Assembly: GCA_003241965.1 (NCBI GenBank)
Contig: QBMB01000005.1
Coordinates: 1 to 64,000 of the forward strand
Direction: 5' to 3'
Length of the DNA: 64,000 nt
Source: Burkholderiales bacterium
GTDB taxonomy: Bacteria; Pseudomonadota; Gammaproteobacteria; Burkholderiales; Burkholderiaceae_C
How positions within the stretch are numbered: position 1 is the stretch's first letter; every line of letters starts with the position of its first letter. Below the pieces are notes generated by a model that searched no databases, was not told the DNA's origin, and saw nothing but the letters and a program-made list of their open reading frames with translations. Positions 1-10,064 of the stretch are shown in pieces. The position numbers and the translations under genes are program-made.

Positions 1-1
1 C

Positions 2-94
2 AAGGACCCCGAGGCCCCGATCTTCTCGGTGGCCGACTACGGCCTGGAGGCCGATTTGTTCGTGGCAGTGCCTGAACTTGCAGCTGCAGTCTGA
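2..94 (+). CDS. etfA: Electron transfer flavoprotein alpha subunit, C-terminal end (partial, runs off window start)
   Basis: Frame 2 reads [30 protein letters not shown], typical EtfA C-terminus. Confidence 0.8.
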   Translation, partial: KDPEAPIFSVADYGLEADLFVAVPELAAAV

Positions 95-137
95 CCGGCT
101 TCCAAGAACCTTGGTCGCGGCGTCTGTTCGTGGCACA

Positions 138-150
138 ATGGTAGAACCAA
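138..150. promoter_or_regulatory. Palindromic operator site 1 (ATGGTAGAACCAA)
   Basis: TGGT-N3-ACCA palindrome upstream of CoA-transferase operon; shared with six other promoters. Confidence 0.6.
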
Positions 151-186
151 TAATTCATTTGGCACAGATGCCCGAAAGTCCTCCCC

Positions 187-1449
187 GTGTTTGATCAAGC
201 CAGAATCAATAGCCTGCCCGTGCAGGAGCCGAGAGCAGCCTCAGGACCGGGTGTGCTCGCCGGAACGCGGGTGATCGATTTCACGCACTTTGTTGCGGGT
301 CCCCTCGCCACGATGACCTTGGCAGACTTCGGCGCCGATGTAGTCAAGGTCGAGGCGCCAAAAAAGGGAGACGACTTCCGCTATTACCCGCCTTCAGATC
401 CCGAGCTGGAGGCGCAGGGCGCTCCCTACCTCTGGACCAACCGGAACAAGCGAAGTCTCGGCCTCGACATGAAGTCGCCCGCGGGGCTGTCGGTTGCCAA
501 GGCCTTGATCGAATCCGCCGATGTGCTGGTGGAAAACTTCTCCACCGGCGTGATGGAGCGCTTCGGCCTCGACTACGAGACCTGCCGAAAGATCAATCCA
601 CGCCTCATCTACTGTTCGGTCTCCGCCTACGGCAGAACCGGCCCCTACGCGGACCGTCTCGGCTTCGACCCCATCGCACAGGCGGAAAGCGGCTTCATTT
701 CCATGAATGGCTATCCCGATCGTCAGGGTGTGCGCACTGGGTCGGCCATCATGGACATCAGCACCGCCATGACAGCCACCAACGCGATCCTGATGGCCTT
801 GCTGGCCCGCGCCAAGGATGGCCTTGGGCAGTTCGTCGAGGTCGCACTGTTTGACACGGCGATCCTGATGACCGGCTTTGCGGCCATGCAGCACCTCACA
901 ACGGGCCACGAACCGAAGCGCAATGGCAACACGAGCCCTGATACCTGCCCGTCCGGCGTCTTCCAGTGCGAGGACCTACCGTTCTACATCAACTGCGGCA
1001 ACGACGGTATTTTCGTGCGACTTTTTGAGCAGGTACTTGAGCGGCCCGACATCGCCCACGACCCGGTGCTGTCAAAGCGGGCCAACCGGCTCTCTCAACG
1101 CGAACGCCTGTTCCAGCTGATGGAGGAAGAATTCGCCAAACATCCCTGGAGCCATTGGCAGCCGAAACTGCGCGCTGCCGGGGTGCCCAGTGGGCAAGTC
1201 CGCACATTGGCGCAGGCGTTGGCGTCCGACGAGTCACGTTCGCGCAACCTGGTCAACCGCATCCCCCATCCAGTCAAGGGCTGGATACCGAATGTGGCGA
1301 GCCCGCTGCGTTTGGCGCGCACCCCAGCGATGGACTCGAAGGCCGCCCCGGCGGTTGGAGCCGACACCAACGAGATCCTGGGTGACGTGCTGCATTTCAA
1401 CGAAGACCGGATTCGCGAACTGCGTGAAGCCGGGGCTTTCGGCAGCTGA
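187..1449 (+). CDS. CaiB/BaiF family CoA-transferase
   Basis: LAGTRVIDFTHFVAGPLATMTLADFGADVVKVE... typical CaiB/BaiF N-terminus. Confidence 0.9.
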   Translation: MFDQARINSLPVQEPRAASGPGVLAGTRVIDFTHFVAGPLATMTLADFGADVVKVEAPKKGDDFRYYPPSDPELEAQGAPYLWTNRNKRSLGLDMKSPAGLSVAKALIESADVLVENFSTGVMERFGLDYETCRKINPRLIYCSVSAYGRTGPYADRLGFDPIAQAESGFISMNGYPDRQGVRTGSAIMDISTAMTATNAILMALLARAKDGLGQFVEVALFDTAILMTGFAAMQHLTTGHEPKRNGNTSPDTCPSGVFQCEDLPFYINCGNDGIFVRLFEQVLERPDIAHDPVLSKRANRLSQRERLFQLMEEEFAKHPWSHWQPKLRAAGVPSGQVRTLAQALASDESRSRNLVNRIPHPVKGWIPNVASPLRLARTPAMDSKAAPAVGADTNEILGDVLHFNEDRIRELREAGAFGS

Positions 1450-1466
1450 TCTGAGGGTTTGTCCGA

Positions 1467-2660
1467 ATGACCCGCAATGTAGCGATCATTGGCACCAGCG
1501 CCATTCCGGTCGGCCGTCACCAGACGGCCGACGACGCCGAACTGCAGACGCTCGAGCACGAGATCATGACCCGTCTAGTGGTCGATGCGGTCCGCGATGC
1601 AGGGGTCGACAAGCAGGACATCCAGAGCCTGGTTTTCACGTTGCCGCGCCCCTACACGCGCCAGAAGTATTTCCACACCTTCCTGATGGGGCAACTTCGG
1701 CTGGCATGCCGTGGCAACGTGATGGAGGTGATGGGCAATGGGATGACGGCAGCCCTGGCGTTCGACCAAGCCTGCAACGACATCATGTTGGGCCGCGCCA
1801 ATGTCGCCCTCGCGCTGGGCATCAACATGGAAAGCGCGGTTTCGGCGGCCGAGCACATGATGAGTAGCATGCGAACCACGGGTGACGTGGACTTCCATAC
1901 GTCGGCCGGCTTTACGCCGATCGCCTGGTATGCGATGGATGCCATGCGGTACATGTACGAACATGGCGCGACGCGCGAACAGCTCGGGTCTGTCGCGGTC
2001 AAGAATCGTTTTCACGCATCGTTGAATCCACTGGCGCAGTACCGCAAGCGGGTAACGCTCGAAGAAGTCGTCGGTCAACGCCCCATCGTCGAACCGCTCG
2101 GGCTGTACGACGTTCCGCCCCGTGGCGATGGCGCAGCCTGCCTGGTGCTGGCCAGCGAGGACGTCGCCAAGTCGCTTGGCCGCCCTTACGTGTTGGTGCG
2201 AGGACGCGGATTCTGCCATGACGGCACCCACCAGATCAGCGACATCCCGAATGACATGATCGCTTTCGACTCCGCGCGGCAGGCCTCTGCCACGGCCTAC
2301 GAACAGGCCGGCATCACCCCGATGCAGATCGACGTCGCCGAACTCTATGCGCCATGCACCATCGTCGAGGTGCTGGTGAGCGAGGCCATAGGATTGGTGC
2401 CTGTGGGACAGGGTGCACGCGCCTCTTTCGAGGGCGAAACCACGCTCGGCGGCCGGATCCCGATTTCCACGTCGGGTGGCCTGATGTCGCGCGGTCATCC
2501 TGCCTACGTGACGTCCCTCTACAACTACGTGGAGCTCGCAGATCAACTGCGCGGTCGTGCGGGTGAGCGCCAGGTGCGCAACGCACGTTTCGGCGTGGCC
2601 ACCGGCGAGCTTGGCAACTACAACGCAGCCCTAGTCCACGTGCTGGAGGCCATGCAATGA
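1467..2660 (+). CDS. Thiolase-like / lipid-transfer (SCP-x type) protein
   Basis: Thiolase fold; usual nucleophilic Cys region reads EVMGNGMTAALAF; followed by DUF35 gene with ATGA overlap. Confidence 0.8.
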   Translation: MTRNVAIIGTSAIPVGRHQTADDAELQTLEHEIMTRLVVDAVRDAGVDKQDIQSLVFTLPRPYTRQKYFHTFLMGQLRLACRGNVMEVMGNGMTAALAFDQACNDIMLGRANVALALGINMESAVSAAEHMMSSMRTTGDVDFHTSAGFTPIAWYAMDAMRYMYEHGATREQLGSVAVKNRFHASLNPLAQYRKRVTLEEVVGQRPIVEPLGLYDVPPRGDGAACLVLASEDVAKSLGRPYVLVRGRGFCHDGTHQISDIPNDMIAFDSARQASATAYEQAGITPMQIDVAELYAPCTIVEVLVSEAIGLVPVGQGARASFEGETTLGGRIPISTSGGLMSRGHPAYVTSLYNYVELADQLRGRAGERQVRNARFGVATGELGNYNAALVHVLEAMQ

Positions 2661-3106
2661 CCTTGACGCAATTGTCTGTCGATGCGCAGCGCGCCTATCC
2701 GCCGCGAATGTCGACGTTCACGCAAACTTTCTGGTCGGCCCTTGCCGAGGGGCGCTGGACAACCACGCGATGCAAGGCTTGTGCGCGCCAAACCTTCCCG
2801 CCCAAACCCGTTTGTCCGCATTGCTGGTCCACGGAAATCGAGTGGAGCGAACTCGGCGCGACTGGCATCTTGTATTCGTGGACCCGGATCCATGCCGCCC
2901 CGGCGGTGTTCGCAGCCGAATCACCCTACGCCGTCGGCATCGTGGATCTCGAAGACGGCATCCGCTTGGCGTGTCGGCTGGTGGAGCGCGATGACTTGCC
3001 GCTCACCGTGGGCCAGCCGGTGGAAATGCTGGTCCTTCAATACGGGGACGGTCCCCTTTTCGCTGCGCGCCCGCGCGGCAACAACCAACTTAAGTCTGGA
3101 GAATGA
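2657..3106 (+). CDS. Zn-ribbon/OB-fold protein (DUF35 family)
   Basis: C-x2-C...C-x2-C rubredoxin-like ribbon (CKACARQTFPPKPVCPHC) followed by OB-fold. Confidence 0.85.
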   Translation: MTLTQLSVDAQRAYPPRMSTFTQTFWSALAEGRWTTTRCKACARQTFPPKPVCPHCWSTEIEWSELGATGILYSWTRIHAAPAVFAAESPYAVGIVDLEDGIRLACRLVERDDLPLTVGQPVEMLVLQYGDGPLFAARPRGNNQLKSGE

Positions 3107-3107
3107 A

Positions 3108-4265
3108 ATGTCCTTGATCAACACCGTTGGCCTGACCGACGACCAGCGCATGATGCGCGAAGGTGTGCTGGATCTGCTGAGCCGACACCTGCCGTGGGAA
3201 AACGTCCGAAAGATGGACGAGTCCCGCGAATTCCCGCACGAAGCCTACCAAGCACTTGCCGACGCTGGCTACATCAGCCTGTTCTATCCAGAAGAACTCG
3301 GTGGCATGGGCGGGTCCTACCGCGATATCGCTGTGTTCCTGGAGACCCTGGGCTACTACTACACCGGTATCGCGCAGGCCATCACCACGTCCGCCGTCTA
3401 TGCCGGCATGCATATCGCCAAGTTCGGCACGCCAGAACAGAAGAAGGAGTTGGTGCCGAAGATCATTGCAGGCACGGCGAAGCTGGCCCTTGCCATGTCC
3501 GAGCCGGGCACGGGCTCCGACGTGGCTGGCCTGAAGACCTTCGCCGAGCGAAGTGGCGACGAGTACATCTTGAACGGCAGCAAGGTGTGGATCACCTGCG
3601 CCCACGTTGCCGACTATCTGGTGGTGATCACCCGTACCGACCGCGACGGAGCCAACCGGCACCAGGGGATCAGCACGCTTCTGGTTCCCACCAACACGCC
3701 GGGTGTCACCATCCGCCCGTTGTCCATGCTGGGCCGTCGCACGTCTCACGCCAACGAGGTCTTCTTCGACAACGTGCGCGTGCCTGCGGCCAATCTGTTC
3801 GGCGGCGAAGGCAAGGCGTGGAAGAACATCATGAGCTGCCTGGGTCTGGAGCGCCTGGGTTTGGCGGCCATCTCGGCCGGTCACTGCTTCAAGATCACCG
3901 AGTACGCCCGCGCATATGCAAAGGAGCGTGTGCAGTTCGGCCAGCCGATCTCCGAGTTCCAGGTGATCCAGCACAAGCTGGCCGACATGCTGATCCTGTC
4001 GGAGACGGCGCGCCAGATGGTCTACCGCACAGCCGATGTGCTGGACGCGGGTCTTCCAGCGGTGACTGAGGCGTCGATCGCCAAGATCGTCGCCACAGAA
4101 AACAACTTCAAGTGTGCCGACATTGGCATGCAGGTCATGGGCGGTGCTGGCTATTCGATGGAGTACGACATGCAGATGTTCTTCCGCGATTCGCGTGTGG
4201 GCCCTATCGGTGGCGGTACCAACGAGATCCAACGAAATATCCTCGCCAAGCAGATGGACCTCTGA
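3108..4265 (+). CDS. Acyl-CoA dehydrogenase
   Basis: AMSEPGTGSDVAGLKT, C-terminal GGAGYSMEYDMQMFFRDSRVGPIGGGTNEIQRNILAKQ. Confidence 0.9.
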   Translation: MSLINTVGLTDDQRMMREGVLDLLSRHLPWENVRKMDESREFPHEAYQALADAGYISLFYPEELGGMGGSYRDIAVFLETLGYYYTGIAQAITTSAVYAGMHIAKFGTPEQKKELVPKIIAGTAKLALAMSEPGTGSDVAGLKTFAERSGDEYILNGSKVWITCAHVADYLVVITRTDRDGANRHQGISTLLVPTNTPGVTIRPLSMLGRRTSHANEVFFDNVRVPAANLFGGEGKAWKNIMSCLGLERLGLAAISAGHCFKITEYARAYAKERVQFGQPISEFQVIQHKLADMLILSETARQMVYRTADVLDAGLPAVTEASIAKIVATENNFKCADIGMQVMGGAGYSMEYDMQMFFRDSRVGPIGGGTNEIQRNILAKQMDL

Positions 4266-4286
4266 CGCCTGATCTGACACCGTATG

Positions 4287-4326
4287 AAAGAAGCCCGGGC
4301 GCACAAGCGGCCGGGCTTCTTTGTTT
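4287..4326. terminator. Rho-independent bidirectional terminator
   Basis: AAAGAAGCCCGG...CCGGGCTTCTTT stem between convergent genes. Confidence 0.75.
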
Positions 4327-4346
4327 GAGACGGACAGCGGGGAGGC

Positions 4347-4826
4347 TCAGTCTTCCTTCGGTCGACAGCGGTACATCAGCGTGGTGACCATCGAATGGAC
4401 AGTCTCGCCGCGCTGGTTCTTGATCTTTCGGTCGAACACGACGATGCCCTGGTTGGCCTTGCTGGTCAGCTTCTTTTCGGTGGGCGTGATCACCACATGC
4501 AACGTATCGCCGTGCTTGACCGGCAAGTGCATGCGCCACTGGTCATTGCCCAGCATCGCGACAATGGTGCCATCGTTGATGCCGCTCAGGCATTGCAGGC
4601 CTCCGGCGATGGCCAACACCAGCGGTCCGTGCGCGATCGGCTCGCCATAGGGCTGCGTCTTGCAGAACTCGTGGTCTATGTGGGGTGCATTGTGGTCACC
4701 CGACAGACAGGCGAAGTTGACGATGTCGGTCGAGGTGACAGTGCGGCGAGACGTGACGATCGTCTTTCCGATCTCGAAGTCTTCGTAGTACATGCCCCGG
4801 GGCTTGGACATTTCGGTTTCAGGCAT
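4347..4826 (-). CDS. MaoC family dehydratase
   Basis: MPETEMSKPRGMYYEDFEIGKTIVTSRRTVTSTDIVNFACLSGDHNAPHID, hot-dog hydratase motif. Confidence 0.85.
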   Translation of the reverse strand: MPETEMSKPRGMYYEDFEIGKTIVTSRRTVTSTDIVNFACLSGDHNAPHIDHEFCKTQPYGEPIAHGPLVLAIAGGLQCLSGINDGTIVAMLGNDQWRMHLPVKHGDTLHVVITPTEKKLTSKANQGIVVFDRKIKNQRGETVHSMVTTLMYRCRPKED

Positions 4827-4828
4827 GT

Positions 4829-5437
4829 TCACTCCTTGGCCGGCCCGTTGCCGGCGGTTGCGGTGGGTTGAAAAAACTGGGGCTGGTACTTCATCACCAC
4901 CGGCCCATCGAGCCGCCAGGAATGGCATTGGCCCAGGAAATGTGGGCGCTCGTCCGGCGCCGGCTCACCCAGACGATGTCGCTCCTGAAATTGCCAGGTG
5001 GGAATGGTCTGCAGGGCAGCCGTTGCCATGTTCACCAGCAGTTCTCGCAGGTGGGTGCAGCTCTCCACACCGCCCAGGCGCTCGTTGATGGCAAGGCGCC
5101 AGCCTTTGCCCATGTGAACGCCAACGATCGCTTGCAGACTGTCCTCCACGTCTTTGCAGAACTGGAACGGTGTGTCGGCCATTCGGCTGGTGATCTCACG
5201 CACCAGCAAGGCGTCGTCCACGGTGGCCGTGATGGCCATGCGGTGCACGAACTGACCAGCTGGCAGCAGGTCTTTCTCGTACACCTGCGTGTCGTAGTGC
5301 CGCAAGTCACGCAGCTCGCCTTCGATATCCCAGAGGCTGTCGGCGCGTCGGTACCCGTTGTATTCGACCGACCGGGTGTGGAGGCGTTGGCGTTCGACAG
5401 GCATGCGGAAAGGATGGGTGGCTTGGACTTGGAACAT
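4829..5437 (-). CDS. DUF2889 family protein
   Basis: LHTRSVEYNGYRRADSLWDIEGELRDLRHYD motif. Confidence 0.75.
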   Translation of the reverse strand: MFQVQATHPFRMPVERQRLHTRSVEYNGYRRADSLWDIEGELRDLRHYDTQVYEKDLLPAGQFVHRMAITATVDDALLVREITSRMADTPFQFCKDVEDSLQAIVGVHMGKGWRLAINERLGGVESCTHLRELLVNMATAALQTIPTWQFQERHRLGEPAPDERPHFLGQCHSWRLDGPVVMKYQPQFFQPTATAGNGPAKE

Positions 5438-5465
5438 GAAACCGGGTTTCGTGTTTAAAATTTGT

Positions 5466-5482
5466 CAATGGTTGGGCCATTG
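5466..5482. promoter_or_regulatory. Palindromic operator site 2 (CAATGGTTGGGCCATTG)
   Basis: Perfect 6-bp arms, in divergent promoter region between DUF2889 and AMACR-like genes. Confidence 0.7.
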
Positions 5483-5560
5483 TATAGTTGAGGTATGTAA
5501 AGGGCAACTGTCTCCGGCCCATGGACGGCCTTCAACAGCCGCATCGAAAGGACTTCTCTC

Positions 5561-6673
5561 ATGACAAATTCTTCCCATCCCGCTCGTGGCGGTCCTCTGG
5601 CAGGACTGCGCGTCGTCGAGTTCGCTGGTCTCGGCCCAGGACCGTTCGCCTGCATGCTGCTGTCGGACATGGGTGCGGAGGTGATCCGGGTGGATCGTCC
5701 GGGCGCCCGCCTGGGTAACCGCAATGACATCATCGGCCGCGGCCGGCAGACGGTGCTGCTGGACCTGAAGGACCCTGCGGCCACCACGCAGATTCTGGAA
5801 CTGTTGGCCGAAGCCGACGTCCTGGTCGAAGGATTTCGGCCCGGCGTCATGGAGCGACTCGGACTGGGTCCCGAAGCCGTGGCGAAGCGCAACCCACGGC
5901 TGGTCTACGGTCGCATGACAGGGTGGGGCCAGCAGGGACCGCTCGCGCACGCAGCAGGGCACGACATCAATTACATTGCCCTCGCAGGCGCTCTGGCTGC
6001 GATCGGCGAACCAGGTGGGGCGCCTGTGCCGCCGCTGAACCTTGTCGGTGACTATGGCGGTGGCAGCTTGTACTTGGTCGTTGGCATACTGGCTGCTGTG
6101 CTCGAGGCGCGCCGCAGCGGACAGGGGCAGGTGGTGGATGCCGCCATCTGCGATGGCGTGGTTTCCCTCATGAGCCTGTTTCAGTCCCAGGCCCTTCTTG
6201 GCAGGCACACCGAGGAGCGCGGCAGCAACCCATTGGATGGCGGTGCGCCCTACTACGGGGTGTACGAGACGGGGGATGGCGGTTACGTGTCCCTGGGGCC
6301 GATCGAACCCAAGTTCTTCGCCCTGTTGTGCGAGAAGATCGATCTGCCTGCGGATTTGCGGGATGCCCAGAACGACCGCGCCCGCTGGCCAGCCTTGCGC
6401 GAGGCCATCGCCAGCCGCATCAAGGTCCGCACGCGCGCCCAATGGTGCGACCTGCTGGAGGGCAGCGACGTCTGCTTCGCTCCGGTGTTGCCATTGAGCG
6501 AAGCGGCCGCACATCCGCACAACCAGGCGCGAGGAAACTTCGTGGAGCTCGACGGTGTCATGCATACAGCACCCGCGCCGCGCTTTTCCCGCACGCCCTC
6601 AGTCATACAAGGGTCGGCGCCCACAGCTCCCGTTGCGCCCGAGGAAGTTCTGCAGCGCTGGCGCGGCGTTTAA
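5561..6673 (+). CDS. Alpha-methylacyl-CoA racemase-like CaiB family protein
   Basis: LAGLRVVEFAGLGPGPFACMLLSDMGAEVIRVDRP, AMACR-like N-terminus. Confidence 0.8.
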   Translation: MTNSSHPARGGPLAGLRVVEFAGLGPGPFACMLLSDMGAEVIRVDRPGARLGNRNDIIGRGRQTVLLDLKDPAATTQILELLAEADVLVEGFRPGVMERLGLGPEAVAKRNPRLVYGRMTGWGQQGPLAHAAGHDINYIALAGALAAIGEPGGAPVPPLNLVGDYGGGSLYLVVGILAAVLEARRSGQGQVVDAAICDGVVSLMSLFQSQALLGRHTEERGSNPLDGGAPYYGVYETGDGGYVSLGPIEPKFFALLCEKIDLPADLRDAQNDRARWPALREAIASRIKVRTRAQWCDLLEGSDVCFAPVLPLSEAAAHPHNQARGNFVELDGVMHTAPAPRFSRTPSVIQGSAPTAPVAPEEVLQRWRGV

Positions 6674-6688
6674 TGCGACGAGCCGGGC

Positions 6689-7642
6689 CTACAGGTCGAG
6701 TGTCAGTACGGGTCCGAGCGACCCTGAGCAGCACGGCATGACGACGCGGTTGCTGGCACGCTCCTCATCGCTCAGGCATTCGTCGCGGTGGTCCGGCTGG
6801 CCATGCAGGACATTGACGCGGCAGCTGCCGCAGATGCCTTGTGTGCAGGAATAGGGTAAGGCGACCCCAGCGTCCAGCAGCGTGTCCAGCATCGATCGGC
6901 CAGGCACTACGCGCAGGCTGCGCCCGTCGCGCATGAGTCGCAGTTGGTAACCACCATCTGTAGCGGCCGCCTGCGTGGCACTGAACCGTTCGTAGTGAAC
7001 GTGGCTGAGCGGCAGCGCCTGCGTGGCGTCGAGAAAGCCGTCGATCATCGCCGCAGGGCCGCAGCAGTAGAAGTGGCTGCCGGCCGGGGCTGATGCGACG
7101 ATCGCGCGCAGGTCCATGCGGGTGTCTCCGTCAGCCGTGACATAGCGGTGCAGCTCGGCCCGCCCACGGGCCTGCAGTCGGCCCAACTCCGCGGTGAAGG
7201 CCATCTCCCGCAAATGACGTGCGGAGTAATGCAGGCTCCAGCCGCGACCGAGTTCGCTGAGCCGACCGACCATGGGCAAAAGGGGCGTGATGCCGATACC
7301 GCCTGCAACCAGAACGCTGTGCAGTGCCGTCTCGTCGAGTTCGAATTCGTTGCGCGGTCCGTGGATCTCCAGCCGCATGCCGACCCGCGCCTGCTCGTGG
7401 AACCAGGCGGAGCCACCACGGCTGGCCGGCTCGCGCCGGATGGCGATCCGGTAGCACCCGCGGTCGGCTGGGGAGCTGGAGATGGAGTAGCTGCGACGTG
7501 GCCCTCCCGGGACCTGCACGTCGACATGGGCTCCAGCTTTGAACGTCGGCAGCTTCCTTCCCTCAGGGTCGACCAGTTCGAAAGACGCGGTGCCATCGGA
7601 CTCGAGGCGAATCTGGCGCAGCAACAGGGAAAGGGCTTGCAT
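6689..7642 (-). CDS. PDR/VanB-type oxidoreductase (FMN/NAD domain plus C-terminal [2Fe-2S])
   Basis: GGIGITPLLPMV; C-terminal CTQGICGSCRVNVLHG ferredoxin motif. Confidence 0.85.
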   Translation of the reverse strand: MQALSLLLRQIRLESDGTASFELVDPEGRKLPTFKAGAHVDVQVPGGPRRSYSISSSPADRGCYRIAIRREPASRGGSAWFHEQARVGMRLEIHGPRNEFELDETALHSVLVAGGIGITPLLPMVGRLSELGRGWSLHYSARHLREMAFTAELGRLQARGRAELHRYVTADGDTRMDLRAIVASAPAGSHFYCCGPAAMIDGFLDATQALPLSHVHYERFSATQAAATDGGYQLRLMRDGRSLRVVPGRSMLDTLLDAGVALPYSCTQGICGSCRVNVLHGQPDHRDECLSDEERASNRVVMPCCSGSLGPVLTLDL

Positions 7643-7717
7643 GGTCGGGCTTGATCTTGGGCTTGCCGACCGGCGCCGGCGTTGACGAAATATCGGAAGT
7701 GGTGATACGATTGTTCA

Positions 7718-7730
7718 ATGGTACGACCAA
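7718..7730. promoter_or_regulatory. Palindromic operator site 3 (ATGGTACGACCAA)
   Basis: TGGT-N3-ACCA between divergent reductase and Rieske oxygenase genes. Confidence 0.65.
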
Positions 7731-7740
7731 ACAAGGATGA

Positions 7741-9063
7741 TTGCAAATGCTGACACGTGAAGATAATGAGCGGCTGGTCCGTGTGGGTCCAGGGACAGAG
7801 ATGGGTCGCCTGATGCGCCTGTACTGGATCCCGTTCCTGCTGGCTAAGAACGTTGAAGCCGACGGCCAGCCATATCGCGTCCGTCTCCTGGGCGAGGACC
7901 TCGTGGCATTTCGTGATAGCAGCGGCCAGGTCGGGCTGGTCGACCATGCCTGTCCGCACCGGGGCGCGCCGATGGTGCTGGCGCGCAACGAGGAAGGCGG
8001 TCTGCGCTGCATCTACCACGGTTGGAAATTCACCGTCGAGGGGCGCTGCCTGGAGATGCCGGCCGAACCGGCCACCACACGTATGCCATCCACCATGCGC
8101 ATTGGGTCCTACCCAGTGCGTGAGCGCAACGGCGTGCTGTGGACGTACATGGGGCCGGACCCCGAGCAGGCGCCGCAGCTGCCAAGCCTGGAATGGAACA
8201 TGGTGCCGGCGGAGCAAGTGGCCGTTTCCATGCGCGTGCAGGAATGCAACTGGCTGCAGGCGCTGGAAGGCGAGATTGACTCCGCCCATGCAGCCATCCT
8301 GCACGGACGCGTCGATGACAGCGGCGTGATCAACCAGTGGAAGCAGGGACAGGACCTAGCGCCGACCTTCGAATGCTCGGTGCACGAGTCAGGCGTCAGT
8401 ATCGCTTCGCGGCGAAAGACTGCGACCGAGGAAAACTACATCCGCGTCAACCAGTTCCTCATGCCGTTCTGGACGCTCGTGCCACCCCAAAGTCAGTACC
8501 CGGAGCTGAGCGGGCACGCTTGGGTGCCGATCGATGACGAACACACGCTGTGCCTGATGTTCTCCTACCACCCGTCGGAGCCCTTCTATGAGAAGACCCG
8601 CAAGGTGTTCAAGGAAGGCCACGCCGGACGCGAGACGGGTCACGCTTCAGAAGCCTCGTTTCAGGAGTGTCCGATCACGCGCCCGTACCACACGTACTGG
8701 AGCGGCTTCAATCGCGAGAACGCCTACCGTTTCGACGTCAAGCTGATCGGCAAGTACAACGCCGCTTTGCCTGGCTTGTGGGTGCAGGATGCAGCTTGCC
8801 AGTCCGGGGTAACGGCGATCTATGACCGCACGCGTGAGCACCTGGGGACCACCGACACCGGCATCGTCCGGGCGCGCAGGCTGTTGCTCGATACCGTGCG
8901 CAAATACGTGGCAGAAGACGTGCGCCCCGCGTCCGTTAGCAATGCTGACAAGTTCCTCTGGCGCGCCATCTCAATCACCATCCCGGCCGGTGGCGACTGG
9001 AAGGCAGCAGGAGGTGAGTTCATGAAGGCAAAGCTCGGACAGGGTTTTGGTTACCAACCCTGA
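7741..9063 (+). CDS. Rieske [2Fe-2S] aromatic ring-hydroxylating oxygenase, alpha subunit (phthalate dioxygenase-like)
   Basis: Rieske motif CPHRGAPMVLARNEEGGLRCIYHGWKF. Confidence 0.9.
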   Translation: MQMLTREDNERLVRVGPGTEMGRLMRLYWIPFLLAKNVEADGQPYRVRLLGEDLVAFRDSSGQVGLVDHACPHRGAPMVLARNEEGGLRCIYHGWKFTVEGRCLEMPAEPATTRMPSTMRIGSYPVRERNGVLWTYMGPDPEQAPQLPSLEWNMVPAEQVAVSMRVQECNWLQALEGEIDSAHAAILHGRVDDSGVINQWKQGQDLAPTFECSVHESGVSIASRRKTATEENYIRVNQFLMPFWTLVPPQSQYPELSGHAWVPIDDEHTLCLMFSYHPSEPFYEKTRKVFKEGHAGRETGHASEASFQECPITRPYHTYWSGFNRENAYRFDVKLIGKYNAALPGLWVQDAACQSGVTAIYDRTREHLGTTDTGIVRARRLLLDTVRKYVAEDVRPASVSNADKFLWRAISITIPAGGDWKAAGGEFMKAKLGQGFGYQP

Positions 9064-9095
9064 TCCGCACCCCAGTCACGACAGGAGACAAACAA

Positions 9096-10064
9096 ATGAC
9101 TATCACCGCGTTCAATCGTCGCCACTTCTTGGCCACTTCCTCGGCTCTGCTGGCGTTTCCTGTCTTGGCGCAGGCCTATCCTTCGCGGCCGATCCGGCTG
9201 GTCGTGCCGTACCCGGCGGGTGGATCGACCGACCAACTGGCCCGGGCCATCCAGCAGCCGTTGGCGGAGATTCTTGGTCAGCCGATCATTGTGGACAATC
9301 GTGCCGGCGCTGGAGGGACGATCGGAACCGATCTTGTCGCCAAATCTGCGCCCGATGGTTACACCCTCGTGTTCGGCAACACAGGGCCCAACGCAGTGGT
9401 GTCGTTGCTGCGCAAAGTGCCTTACGACCCGGTTGTGGACCTCACGCCCATTTCGTCGGTGGCCTTCACTCCAATGATCCTCGCCGTGCCAACGGACAGC
9501 CCTGCAAAGACGCTGAAGGAATTTCTGGCCTATGCCAAGCAACACAGCAGCGCAATGAACTACGGCTCCGTTGGAAACGGTTCCTTGTCTCACCTGACTG
9601 GCGAACATTTCAATGAACAGTCGGGCCTGAAGATGCTGCACGTTCCGTACAGCGGTGGCGCGCCGATGCTCATGGCCTTTGCCAGCGGCCAATTGGATGC
9701 AGCCTTCGTGACCGGTCTGGATGGCGCCACCATGCTGTCCTCCGGAAAGGTGCGCTACCTTGCAGTTGCCACGCCGCAGCGCACGGACGTCGTGCCTGGG
9801 CTGCCCCACATCGCGGAGGAGGTGCCCGGTTTCGCTAGCACCGCGTGGTTCGGCGTGCTGGCACCGCGTGGTGTTCCGCCCAACGTCCTGGCCAGACTGA
9901 ATGCAGCCGTCGTGGCGGCCGTGGCGCGGCCCGAAGTGCGCAAGTTGTTTGCTGAACGCATGATCGAGGCACGCAGCAGCACCCCACAGGAACTCGAGAA
10001 GGTGATCGCCGGTGAGCAGCAGCATTGGGGTCAGGTGATCCGCAAGGGCGGCATCGCCATATGA
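9096..10064 (+). CDS. Bug/TctC family periplasmic substrate-binding protein
   Basis: YPSRPIRLVVPYPAGGSTDQLARAIQQPLAEILGQPIIVDNRAGAGGTIGTD. Confidence 0.9.
   Translation: MTITAFNRRHFLATSSALLAFPVLAQAYPSRPIRLVVPYPAGGSTDQLARAIQQPLAEILGQPIIVDNRAGAGGTIGTDLVAKSAPDGYTLVFGNTGPNAVVSLLRKVPYDPVVDLTPISSVAFTPMILAVPTDSPAKTLKEFLAYAKQHSSAMNYGSVGNGSLSHLTGEHFNEQSGLKMLHVPYSGGAPMLMAFASGQLDAAFVTGLDGATMLSSGKVRYLAVATPQRTDVVPGLPHIAEEVPGFASTAWFGVLAPRGVPPNVLARLNAAVVAAVARPEVRKLFAERMIEARSSTPQELEKVIAGEQQHWGQVIRKGGIAI

Noticed and set aside
394-909. Long antisense ORFs opposite CoA-transferases, ACADs and other genes (e.g. 394-909, 3090-4304, 10406-11095, 48292-49773)
   Set aside because: Typical spurious frames in GC-rich coding DNA; composition is His/Arg/Gly/Ala-rich with no recognisable domains, and the opposite strand carries clear protein families.
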